Assembly: GCF_014202945.1 (NCBI RefSeq)
Contig: NZ_JACHHW010000005.1
Location: 310,001-374,000 of the forward strand
Direction: 5' to 3'
Length of the DNA stretch: 64,000 nt
Origin: Zhongshania antarctica
GTDB lineage: Bacteria > Pseudomonadota > Gammaproteobacteria > Pseudomonadales > Spongiibacteraceae
Within the stretch, counting starts at the first letter, position 1. Each line of letters opens with the position of its first letter. The position numbers and the translations under genes were made by a program. A model generated the notes under the pieces. That model saw nothing but the letters and a program-made list of their open reading frames with translations. It was not told the DNA's origin and made no database searches. Below are positions 56,795-64,000 of this stretch, in pieces.

Positions 56795-57406
56795 ATGGCT
56801 GAATACCGCGATGCACTAACAAGCAAAACGAAGTGGAATTTACGCCATCAACAGCGCAGTATGCCCGCATCCGCATGCAGCGTGTTAGAACAACATCGCA
56901 ACCTACTTCCCGCTACGGGGCGAGCGCTAGACATTGCCTGTGGTTTAGGCGGCAATGCGGTTCTCCTCGCCCAAGCTGGGCTGCTATGCGACGCCATGGA
57001 TATTTCAGATATCGCTGTTTCACGCTTAAACGCTTATGCGCAAAACCATTCATTAGCAATATCAGCCAGCCTCGCCGATATTGAAAACGATGACTTTACC
57101 TTAGCGGCCGAACAATACGATGTTATTGTGGTGAGCTACTTTCTGTATCGGCCACTGTTTTCAATCATTGCTACTGCACTAAAACCCGGCGGTTTATTAT
57201 TTTATCAAACCTTTTCCAACACCGCTGACCGGCTTCAATGTGGTCCCAAAACCCCCGATTTTTACTTGCAAGAAAGGGAATTGCTATCACAGTTTAAGGG
57301 CCTAGAAATACAGTATTATCATGAGGGTGAAAATACCAATAGTGCAAAAACCAGTTTTGAAGCAGCCCTCGTCGCGCGCAAACCGCGCACAAAAATATCT
57401 ATTTAA
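56795..57406 (+). CDS. class I SAM-dependent methyltransferase
   Basis: A 203-residue methyltransferase with motif I GRALDIACGLGGNAVLLAQAG (about 43-63), the acidic loop DAMDISDIAVSRL and motif around YDVIVVSYFLYRPLF. It resembles TehB-type tellurite or thiol methyltransferases in size and order. The substrate is unknown. The start is three bases after the trkH stop, so it is probably translated from the same mRNA. Confidence 0.85.
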   Translation: MAEYRDALTSKTKWNLRHQQRSMPASACSVLEQHRNLLPATGRALDIACGLGGNAVLLAQAGLLCDAMDISDIAVSRLNAYAQNHSLAISASLADIENDDFTLAAEQYDVIVVSYFLYRPLFSIIATALKPGGLLFYQTFSNTADRLQCGPKTPDFYLQERELLSQFKGLEIQYYHEGENTNSAKTSFEAALVARKPRTKISI

Positions 57407-57435
57407 TGAGTAATTGTTTTTTTACTAGGTGAATC

Positions 57436-59316
57436 ATGGGGTATCTTGTTTTAACCATAAGCTTGTTAGTGTCGGTCGCCTTAGCGGCAGCGAGCTATTT
57501 TGGTTTAAAAACTGCTTATCAACCTGCATTGCTCGCGCTTGCGGTTCTTACTACCTGCACTTTACTGTTAAGCGCAGCACTTAGTGTTTACGTCGAAATA
57601 TTGCGGCGCCGCGCAGCGACACTTCACACCGAAAACCACAAATTGACTGTCCTCCTTGAGCATGGTTCTTCGGCGATGCTGCTCCTCAACACCGACTTCT
57701 TGCCCGAATATATAAATTATCGCCACCCCACTTTAGAAAAACTGAATGCGGAGCATTCCGGTGACCTCATTAACGTCCAAAAGTGGAAAAAATACCTCGC
57801 CTCAGAAACACGACAACGAATTCGCGAGGCTATAGCAGAAGGAGTAGTTTGGCAGGGCGAATTACGTTTCGACAATTCAGAGCAAGATCATTATCTATCG
57901 ACAAGTATTTCGCCGGTCTTAAATCGCGCAGGTGAACTCAGTAAAATTGTCGTGTGCTGTGAAGACATTTCTGAACACAAGGCCATTGCTGACCGCCTGT
58001 TTATTCGCGAACACTACAATGTATTAACCGGCTTACCGAATCGTCAATTTGCGCTGCGCAGTCTGCATGCGGCAATTGATAAATGTGCTGCGCAACAGCA
58101 AGAATTTATCTTAATTTATATTGATTTAGATCGAATTCGTTACATCAACGAATCCTTAGGTCACCACGTTGTCGACAAGATTCTTATTGAGACCGCCGAG
58201 CGCCTGCGACGCAGTGTGCGCGACGAACATATTCTTGCCCACCTCGGGGCAGATGAATTTTTAATTATTCTCGACGCTGACAGCTGCAAAGATGAAGCCA
58301 GCATCCAGGTCGATAGCCTGCTGGATCGCTGCCGTGCGCCTTTTTATGTGCAGCAACACGAAGTCACTATCTCGGCGAGTATCGGCCTCAGCCAGTACCC
58401 AAAAGATGGCAGCGATGCCAACACCCTCATGCGCCGCGCGGAAGCCGCCATGTTCGACGCGAAAAATCAGGGCGGCGGTCGCTTCAGTTTTTACAGTGAA
58501 AGCATGAGTGACCAGGCTGACCGACGCTTAGAGATGGAGCACCAGCTACGCCATGCCATCGCCCGAAATGAGTTTGAACTGTATTATCAGCCCGTCATTA
58601 ATCTTCGCGACAATCAGTTAGTCGGCGTTGAGGTATTGCTGCGCTGGAATAATGAAAATCTGGGGCAGCCAGGCCCCGATGAGTTCATCCTTATTGCCGA
58701 GCACAGTGGCCAAATAGTGACTATAGGCAATTGGGTGCTAGAGCAGGCCTGCCAGCAAATCATGGCGTGGTCACGGGCGGGCTTCCCAGCCCTGAGTGTC
58801 GCAGTAAATATCTCGAGTAAGCAATTTATCGACGGCGATATTTTAGCGAGTGTCGGTCACGCGCTAAAACAAAGTGGCTTGCCGGCTGCACAACTTGAAC
58901 TGGAGATCACCGAAGGTTTATTACTCAACGACACACCGACTATTCGCGAAATATTCAAACAACTAAAAATGCTCGGCGTGCATTTATCTCTAGACGATTT
59001 TGGCACCGGTTACGCCTCCTTGAGCTACCTCAAGCGCTATCCCTTCGACACGCTTAAAATTGATCGCAGCTTTGTTAAAGATATTGATAACTGCCAAGAC
59101 AGCATTACCCTGACCAACGCCATAGTCGCGATGGCTCACAGTTTTGGTATGCGGGTGATTGCGGAGGGGGTCGAAAATTTAAATCAGCGCCGTATTCTTC
59201 GCGATCGGCATTGCGATATGGTACAGGGCTACCTGTATTCACCCGCCTTACCGGCCGATGACTTTCTAGATTGGGCAAAACGCTATAGCGAAATGCAGCA
59301 TAGCAAGCATATATAA
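57436..59316 (+). CDS. membrane GGDEF/EAL protein with PAS sensor
   Basis: A 626-residue signalling protein. Two membrane segments (about 3-22 and 31-51) lead to a PAS-like domain (about 68-185), a GGDEF domain (about 192-355) and an EAL domain (about 370-620). The cyclase motif reads GADEF at 271-275, a change at the second glycine. The phosphodiesterase motif reads EVL at 399-401, with EITEGLL, LDDFGTGYASLSYL and IAEGVE intact. It more likely degrades cyclic di-GMP than makes it. It follows the methyltransferase gene by 29 bases. Confidence 0.9.
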   Translation: MGYLVLTISLLVSVALAAASYFGLKTAYQPALLALAVLTTCTLLLSAALSVYVEILRRRAATLHTENHKLTVLLEHGSSAMLLLNTDFLPEYINYRHPTLEKLNAEHSGDLINVQKWKKYLASETRQRIREAIAEGVVWQGELRFDNSEQDHYLSTSISPVLNRAGELSKIVVCCEDISEHKAIADRLFIREHYNVLTGLPNRQFALRSLHAAIDKCAAQQQEFILIYIDLDRIRYINESLGHHVVDKILIETAERLRRSVRDEHILAHLGADEFLIILDADSCKDEASIQVDSLLDRCRAPFYVQQHEVTISASIGLSQYPKDGSDANTLMRRAEAAMFDAKNQGGGRFSFYSESMSDQADRRLEMEHQLRHAIARNEFELYYQPVINLRDNQLVGVEVLLRWNNENLGQPGPDEFILIAEHSGQIVTIGNWVLEQACQQIMAWSRAGFPALSVAVNISSKQFIDGDILASVGHALKQSGLPAAQLELEITEGLLLNDTPTIREIFKQLKMLGVHLSLDDFGTGYASLSYLKRYPFDTLKIDRSFVKDIDNCQDSITLTNAIVAMAHSFGMRVIAEGVENLNQRRILRDRHCDMVQGYLYSPALPADDFLDWAKRYSEMQHSKHI

Positions 59317-59360
59317 GCGCAGCGACCGGGCTGGTAAATTCAACGTACTTGCATCAACAG

Positions 59361-59376
59361 CTGTATTTATATACAG
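59361..59376. promoter_or_regulatory. LexA (SOS) box upstream of the yebG-like gene
   Basis: CTGTATTTATATACAG matches the gammaproteobacterial LexA consensus CTG-N10-CAG with the favoured A/T-rich core. It lies 47 bases upstream of the yebG-like start codon and about 45 bases after the GGDEF/EAL stop. Confidence 0.9.
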
Positions 59377-59423
59377 TATCAAATAACCGATAAATACCGT
59401 TCAACAAGTAAACGAGGTGGAGT

Positions 59424-59711
59424 ATGGCGGTAGTAGCGAAGTGGATGTGTGATAGGGACAATAGTATGTTTGACAACAAAAAAGACGCTGACGCCTATGA
59501 CAAAATGCTGGAATTGGCAGAAGGTTTCGCCGCCTTACTGCAACAGCATATACCGAGTGTTGATGAGGCCCAGGCAGAAGAGTTTGGTATTTTTCTGTCC
59601 AAAAACAAAGAGGCGGTAATGCAAGCGTGTAAAGGTAGGGTAGAGGCGCTGAGCGAAATCGACAGCGACGCCACCCCCAGCAATGTTAGCCCACTTGCGG
59701 CCCAAGCTTAA
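59424..59711 (+). CDS. yebG: YebG-family SOS-induced protein
   Basis: A 95-residue protein. The segment KKDADAYDKMLELAEGF (about 20-36) is nearly the same as the core of E. coli YebG, and the N-terminus MAVVAKWMCDRD matches its short beta-strand start. YebG is a DNA-damage-inducible protein of unknown mechanism. The ATG at 59424 has AGGTGGAG upstream and includes the conserved N-terminus, so it is preferred over ATG 59466. A canonical LexA box precedes it and a hairpin terminator follows it, so it is a single-gene SOS unit. Confidence 0.87.
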   Translation: MAVVAKWMCDRDNSMFDNKKDADAYDKMLELAEGFAALLQQHIPSVDEAQAEEFGIFLSKNKEAVMQACKGRVEALSEIDSDATPSNVSPLAAQA

Positions 59712-59723
59712 ATATCAGCCTGT

Positions 59724-59750
59724 AGCGCAGCTAAATTAGCTGCGCTTTGT
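59724..59750 (+). terminator. terminator of the yebG-like gene
   Basis: Stem AGCGCAGC (59724-59731) with GCTGCGCT (59739-59746), seven-base A/T-rich loop, followed by TTGTCTTTG. It starts 12 bases after the stop codon. On the other strand no T run follows, so it serves the plus-strand gene. Confidence 0.7.
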
Positions 59751-59758
59751 CTTTGTCG

Positions 59759-60553
59759 CTAGTGCTTGCGGCTGTCTTTAATCAGCTCGTAAGCCGCCTG
59801 AATCTCTTGGGCTTTTTCAGTCGCAATTTTCATCATATCTTCCGGCACGCCCTTGGCAATCAATTTGTCAGGATGGTGCTGGCTCATCAATTTTCGGTAG
59901 GCGCGCTTTATTTCAGCATCGGTCATTACCTCCGTTACCCCAATCGCCTTGTAAGCCGCCTGTAATTCACTGGCGCTGCTGCGCGCCGATTGCTGACCAC
60001 CAGCGCCACGACCGTGAAACTGACGCTGGGCCATCGCCATATCCAGTAAACGCTGAAAGTCCCGTGCTGACACGCCGAGATAGCCAGCAACCCGCAATAA
60101 AATTGTTTTTTCAGCTGAATCAACTTCGCCGTCAGCCAAGGCCATCGTCAATAAGGCTTCCAGCAACATTTGCCGCAGCAAAGGCTGGGTTCTCGCCACC
60201 AACATAAAATCGGATATTTGCGGTTCTAATTCAAATTCGTCGGCGCTGCCTTCTTTAAATAGGGTAATCGCCTCCTGACGCCGTGCCCCAGTCAAGCCAA
60301 ACTGGGCGATAATGGCTTCAGCCTGAGCCACTTCAGATTCACACACTCGGCCATCGGCCTTTGCCACATGGCCCATCACCCTAAAGACGGTTTCAAACAA
60401 CACGCCCTGTATACGTTCACGTTCGGCGCCATAATTAAAGCCCATGGCTTGTTTCAGGCCGCGATCAAACATCACCCCGACACCAAAGCCCAAGAGCGCA
60501 AACAGTGGGCCGCCCATTAAAAAGCCCAAAAATGCGCCTATAAATTTTGCCAT
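59759..60553 (-). CDS. djlA: DjlA-like membrane co-chaperone
   Basis: A 264-residue protein with an N-terminal glycine-rich membrane segment (FIGAFLGFLMGGPLFALLGFGVGVMFD), a central TerB-like helical region (about 50-160, AKADGRVCESEVAQAEAI and MALADGEVDSAEKTIL) and a C-terminal J domain with the HPD motif in LMSQHHPDKLIAKG. It would recruit DnaK to the inner membrane. Three near ATGs (60553, 60559, 60562) are possible; AGGA spacing favours 60553. Confidence 0.93.
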   Translation of the reverse strand: MAKFIGAFLGFLMGGPLFALLGFGVGVMFDRGLKQAMGFNYGAERERIQGVLFETVFRVMGHVAKADGRVCESEVAQAEAIIAQFGLTGARRQEAITLFKEGSADEFELEPQISDFMLVARTQPLLRQMLLEALLTMALADGEVDSAEKTILLRVAGYLGVSARDFQRLLDMAMAQRQFHGRGAGGQQSARSSASELQAAYKAIGVTEVMTDAEIKRAYRKLMSQHHPDKLIAKGVPEDMMKIATEKAQEIQAAYELIKDSRKH

Positions 60554-60652
60554 TGCCATCATTCCTATTAAATCTAAGGGCCGATCATAACAAGTCGGTA
60601 TGGCCGTCGGCTAGAATCATCCTTAGCCTTAGCCCACAGCCTCGCAACTCTG

Positions 60653-60658
60653 TATAAT
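60653..60658 (+). promoter_or_regulatory. candidate -10 element of glyQS
   Basis: A perfect TATAAT preceded by TG, 32 bases upstream of the glyQ GTG start. The -35 is poor (CTTAGC region near 60628). The leader would be about 25 bases, leaving no room for a riboswitch. Confidence 0.4.
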
Positions 60659-60689
60659 TCCTGTCTTTGTTTATTTAATGGGGAAGACC

Positions 60690-61631
60690 GTGAGCAAGGC
60701 AGACGTCAGCACCTTTCAAGGGCTAATCTTGGCATTGCAACAATACTGGGCCGAGCATGGCTGTGTGTTATTACAGCCGCTGGACATGGAAGTCGGTGCG
60801 GGCACCTTTCATCCCGCCACCTTTTTACGCGCTATTGGCCCTGAGACATGGAATGCCGCCTATGTTCAGCCCTGTCGTCGTCCCACAGACGGCCGTTACG
60901 GCACCAACCCCAATCGCCTGCAGCACTATTATCAGTTCCAGGTGATTATGAAACCCTCGCCAGCCAATATTCAGGATTTGTATTTAGACTCCCTGAAAAT
61001 GCTTGGCATAGACCCCCAAGTGCACGACATTCGCTTTGTTGAAGACAACTGGGAATCGCCAACCCTCGGTGCCTGGGGCTTGGGTTGGGAAGTGTGGCTA
61101 AACGGTATGGAAGTCACCCAGTTTACCTATTTCCAACAAGTTGGCGGTCTCGAGTGCTATCCCGTCAGCGGCGAGATCACCTATGGCCTAGAGCGCATTG
61201 CTATGTACCTGCAGGGCGTGGACAGTATTTACGATTTGGTATGGACCAAAGGGCCTGCGGGGGACGTTACCTACGGTGATGTTTTCCACCAAAACGAAGT
61301 GGAGATGTCGCACTTTAATTTTGAAGAGGCCGATGTAGAACAGTTGTTTGCGCAATTTGACCACTGTGAAGCCGAAAGCGAGCGCCTGATAGAAAAAGGG
61401 CTGCCCTTACCGGCATATGAAATGGTTATGAAAGCTTCCCATGCCTTTAACCTCTTAGATGCCCGCCATGCAATTTCTGTTACCGAGCGCCAGCGTTTCA
61501 TCCTAAGAGTGCGAAGCTTAGCCCGCGCCGTTGCCCAAGCTTATTTTGATGCTCGTCAAAAACTTGGTTTCCCACTTGCCCCGGCGCATCTGCGCGACGA
61601 AGTACTAGCTGCCGCCGAGGAGAAAAAATAA
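60690..61631 (+). CDS. glyQ: glycyl-tRNA synthetase alpha subunit
   Basis: A 313-residue class II synthetase subunit of the alpha2beta2 bacterial type. Conserved stretches are [43 protein letters not shown] (motif 2) and [21 protein letters not shown] (motif 3). It activates glycine with ATP. The GTG at 60690 has GGGGAAG just before it; an ATG at 60678 in the same frame lacks a ribosome site. Its stop overlaps the glyS start (TAATG). Confidence 0.96.
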   Translation: MSKADVSTFQGLILALQQYWAEHGCVLLQPLDMEVGAGTFHPATFLRAIGPETWNAAYVQPCRRPTDGRYGTNPNRLQHYYQFQVIMKPSPANIQDLYLDSLKMLGIDPQVHDIRFVEDNWESPTLGAWGLGWEVWLNGMEVTQFTYFQQVGGLECYPVSGEITYGLERIAMYLQGVDSIYDLVWTKGPAGDVTYGDVFHQNEVEMSHFNFEEADVEQLFAQFDHCEAESERLIEKGLPLPAYEMVMKASHAFNLLDARHAISVTERQRFILRVRSLARAVAQAYFDARQKLGFPLAPAHLRDEVLAAAEEKK

Positions 61632-63715
61632 TGAGCGCACGCGATCTATTAATCGAAATTGGTACAGAAGAACTGCCGCCAAAAGCTTTAAAAACCCTGT
61701 CCGCGGCGTTCAGCGAGAGTATTTCTACGCAGCTCGCCAGTAAAGAATTAGGCTTTACACATTTAAAGAGCTTCGCCACACCACGTCGTTTGGCCGTGTT
61801 AATTAGCGACTTGGCAGAGCGCGCGCCGGACCGTGAAATTGAGATTTGGGGGCCACCGGCGAAAGTCGCCTTTGACGCAGCCGGCAAGCCAACCAATGCC
61901 GCAATTGCCTTCGCAAAGAAAAATCAGCTCAATAGTGATGAGCTGCAAAGCCATATTGCCAATGATGGTAAACAGGACAAGCTTTGCTATCGCAGTCGCG
62001 TTAGCGGTGCTATGAGTAAAGACATTCTTGGCGAACTCATCAGCACCGCGCTGGCGAGCCTGCCTATTGCGAAGCGCATGCGCTGGGGTTCTTCACGTGC
62101 CGAGTTTGTTAGGCCTATCCACTGGCTGTGTATTGTTTACGGTGACGAGGCTATCGCGGAAACTATTTTTGACTTGCACGCCGACAGACTCACCCGTGGG
62201 CATCGCTTCCATTGCAATGAAGCGTTATATATCAACAACGCGGCCGACTATGAAACTATTTTGCGCGAGCAGGGTAAAGTCATTGCTGATTACGATGTTC
62301 GTCAACAAGGCATCCGCCAACAAGTCATTGCCTTGGGTGAGAGCTTGGGCGGTAACGCCGTCATCGACCCCAAACTCTTAGATGAAGTAACCTCCCTAGT
62401 TGAATGGCCAGTGGCCTTAGCGGGAAGCTTTGAAGATCGCTTTTTGAAAGTGCCACCAGAAGCGCTTATCTCCTCGATGAAAGAGCACCAAAAATATTTT
62501 CATGTTGTAAATACTAACGGCGACCTTATGCCGAACTTTATAACCGTGGCGAATATTGAAAGCCGCGATCCGCAGAAGGTTATTGACGGCAACGAACGTG
62601 TTATACGTCCCCGTCTAAGCGACGCCGCTTTCTTCTTTGAAACAGATTGTAAAATCAGCCTTGAAAGTCGTCGCGAGCGTCTGCGCAATATTGTTTTTCA
62701 AGCAAAGCTCGGTACGATCTTTGATAAAACTGAACGTGTTGCCGCATTGAGCGCAGCGATAGCCAAACTCCTTAACAAAGATCCCAGTAACGCGGTGCGG
62801 GCAGCCACGCTGTGCAAAAGCGATCTTGTCACCGAGATGGTACTTGAGTTCGACGACCTGCAAGGTATCGCCGGCTACTACTACGCACGGAACGACGGTG
62901 AAGCCAACGACGTTGCCCTAGCAATGAACGAGCAGTATATGCCGCGCTTTGCCGGCGACACCTTACCAACAACGCTCACGGGTACTGTTGTAGCCCTCGC
63001 AGACCGGCTTGATACCATCTGCGGTATTTTTGGTATTGGTCAAATTCCCACTGGCTCCAAAGACCCCTTTGCACTGCGACGCGCATCGCTCGGCGTCTTA
63101 AGACTGATTACTGAAAATCAACACGATCTCGATTTAAAGCACTTAATCGATCTAGCCATTGCACAACACCAAACGATTAGCGCCAGCGATAAGCTCAGCG
63201 CTACCGTTCTCAATTATATTCTCGAGCGCTTAAAAGCGGGCTACGAAGACAACGGCATCACCGCCGAAGTGTTTATGGCGGTCAGCGCAAAGCAACTGAG
63301 CAAGCCTCTGGATATTGATCAGCGTGTTAATGCGGTGCAGGCCTTCACCAAACTACCCGAGGCCGCTGCACTTGCCGCCGCCAACAAACGCGTGTCCAAT
63401 ATCTTGGCCAAGGCGGAAGGGCAGCTGCCAGGCCAAATCGACACCAAATTATTGGTGGAGGCGGCGGAGCAAACTCTCGCGCAGCAGCTCAATGAACAGC
63501 ATGCCATTGTCGCGCCACTCTTTGCTGCGGCACGCTTTGAGGAAGGCTTAAAGTCGCTCGCTGGCTTACAAGCCGCCGTCGATGACTTTTTTGACAAAGT
63601 TATGGTGAACGCTGAGGACCCCGCCTTAAAAAATAACCGTTTAGCGTTGCTCACGCAGCTACAGGGCTTATTTCTTGAGGTGGCAGATATATCCCAGCTA
63701 GTCGCAAGTAAGTAA
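61631..63715 (+). CDS. glyS: glycyl-tRNA synthetase beta subunit
   Basis: A 694-residue beta subunit that binds tRNA-Gly. It begins SARDLLIEIGTEELPPKALKTLS, and shows RMRWGSSRAEFVRPIHWL, SSMKEHQKYFHV, RPRLSDAAFFFETD and GTVVALADRLDTICGIFGIGQIPTGSKDPFALRRASLGVLR, all typical. Length matches E. coli GlyS (689). The start overlaps glyQ by one base. A T-poor hairpin (TAGCCCC/GGGGCTA, 63722-63752) lies after the stop. Confidence 0.97.
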   Translation: MSARDLLIEIGTEELPPKALKTLSAAFSESISTQLASKELGFTHLKSFATPRRLAVLISDLAERAPDREIEIWGPPAKVAFDAAGKPTNAAIAFAKKNQLNSDELQSHIANDGKQDKLCYRSRVSGAMSKDILGELISTALASLPIAKRMRWGSSRAEFVRPIHWLCIVYGDEAIAETIFDLHADRLTRGHRFHCNEALYINNAADYETILREQGKVIADYDVRQQGIRQQVIALGESLGGNAVIDPKLLDEVTSLVEWPVALAGSFEDRFLKVPPEALISSMKEHQKYFHVVNTNGDLMPNFITVANIESRDPQKVIDGNERVIRPRLSDAAFFFETDCKISLESRRERLRNIVFQAKLGTIFDKTERVAALSAAIAKLLNKDPSNAVRAATLCKSDLVTEMVLEFDDLQGIAGYYYARNDGEANDVALAMNEQYMPRFAGDTLPTTLTGTVVALADRLDTICGIFGIGQIPTGSKDPFALRRASLGVLRLITENQHDLDLKHLIDLAIAQHQTISASDKLSATVLNYILERLKAGYEDNGITAEVFMAVSAKQLSKPLDIDQRVNAVQAFTKLPEAAALAAANKRVSNILAKAEGQLPGQIDTKLLVEAAEQTLAQQLNEQHAIVAPLFAAARFEEGLKSLAGLQAAVDDFFDKVMVNAEDPALKNNRLALLTQLQGLFLEVADISQLVASK

Positions 63716-63792
63716 AACGTGTAGCCCCGTTATTTTCTTGGGTGGGGGGCTAGTCGAACCGGGTATTTTGCAGCTTAAGGACAGAATTTTTA

Positions 63793-64000
63793 ATGACGCT
63801 TTTAGCAAATGCACTCTGCGCGATACGTTCGGCGCTGTTTTTTCTTGGCTTAGGCTTAGTCACTATTTTTATAAGCCTGAGCGGTATACTTTTTACATGG
63901 TTTTTACCCTTCCACATACGCGGTCGCTATTTTGTTTTAGGAAATGCCGCCATTATCTTTTTACTGAGGGTCTGCTGCGGTGTAAAAACCGAAGTACATG
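63793..64000 (+). CDS. 1-acyl-glycerol-3-phosphate acyltransferase, N-terminal part (cut by window edge)
   Basis: The first 69 codons of a gene that continues past the window. The translation starts MTLLANALCAIRSALFFLGL and has two hydrophobic stretches separated by LPFHIRGRYFVLGNAAIIFLLRVCCGVKTEVH, the usual lead-in of PlsC-type acyltransferases before the HxxxxD motif, which is not yet reached. In Pseudomonas a lysophosphatidate acyltransferase gene lies in the same region beyond glyS, which supports the call. Assignment is provisional because the catalytic part is missing. Confidence 0.7.
   Translation, partial: MTLLANALCAIRSALFFLGLGLVTIFISLSGILFTWFLPFHIRGRYFVLGNAAIIFLLRVCCGVKTEVH

Noticed and set aside
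63722-63752. TAGCCCC/GGGGCTA inverted repeat after glyS.
   Set aside because: Large loop and no T tract; noted with glyS but not called as a terminator.

Overview
The window is chromosomal DNA from a Gammaproteobacterium, most likely a marine or halotolerant member of the Cellvibrionales/Spongiibacteraceae-Pseudomonadales neighbourhood. This is inferred from gene content, order and protein style; I could run no database search. Three things support it: an ectoine operon with its own aspartokinase and a divergent MarR regulator, an aa3-type cytochrome oxidase operon of Pseudomonas type, and gene orders that I recall flanking the replication origin of Pseudomonas (dsbA-cytochrome c4-cytochrome c5-engB/polA, znuA/zur-znuC-znuB, sco-cyoE-ctaA-SURF1-ctaE-ctaG-ctaD-ctaC, aroE-hemF-tsaC-dprA-tsaP/def-fmt-rsmB-trkA, glyQ-glyS-acyltransferase). 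Coding density is high. I see no insertion sequence, prophage, CRISPR array, tRNA or rRNA. Layout: 0-3 kb holds a TauE-like exporter, a DUF3465 protein and a sodium/solute symporter. 3.1-9.1 kb holds the ectoine operon on the minus strand (ectA-ectB-ectC-ask, running into a TPR membrane protein and the symporter), with a MarR regulator and a c5-type cytochrome diverging from it. 9.1-14.7 kb holds a DUF523/DUF1722 protein, a photolyase, and a tightly coupled triad of aspartic protease, inactive transglutaminase/7TM and ATP-grasp ligase. 14.8-20.5 kb holds a DsbA-like lipoprotein, two c-type cytochromes, engB and polA; between the convergent engB and polA lies a well-formed candidate small RNA at the ErsA/Spot 42 position. 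20.7-24 kb holds a small secreted protein behind an unusual set of inverted repeats, then the zinc-uptake locus with a clear Zur box. 24-33 kb is the complete aa3 oxidase structural and assembly cluster (Sco, heme O/A synthesis, SURF1, Cox11, subunits I-III). 33-42 kb is a mixed accessory stretch: a MATE pump, DinB, a LysR-azoreductase-pirin module, a CBS protein, a ZIP transporter, a saccharopine-dehydrogenase-like reductase, a rhodanese and a SpoIIAA-like protein. 42-64 kb is housekeeping: prlC/yheV, a gamma-carbonic anhydrase, a CaCA exchanger, aroE, hemF, tsaC, dprA, tsaP-like, def, fmt, rsmB, trkA, trkH, a methyltransferase, a GGDEF/EAL protein, a yebG-like gene behind a canonical LexA box, djlA, glyQ, glyS and the start of an acyltransferase gene cut by the window edge. 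How the genes work together: ectoine synthesis, potassium uptake (TrkA/TrkH), the sodium symporter and the exchanger suit life in changing salinity. The oxidase, the heme A pathway, the copper chaperones and the c4/c5 cytochromes form one aerobic respiratory module. The least explained parts are the TPR/symporter extension of the ectoine operon, the engB-polA small RNA, the overlapping hairpins before the small secreted protein at 20.7 kb, the CxxxC protein inside the heme A cluster, and the protease/transglutaminase/ligase triad.
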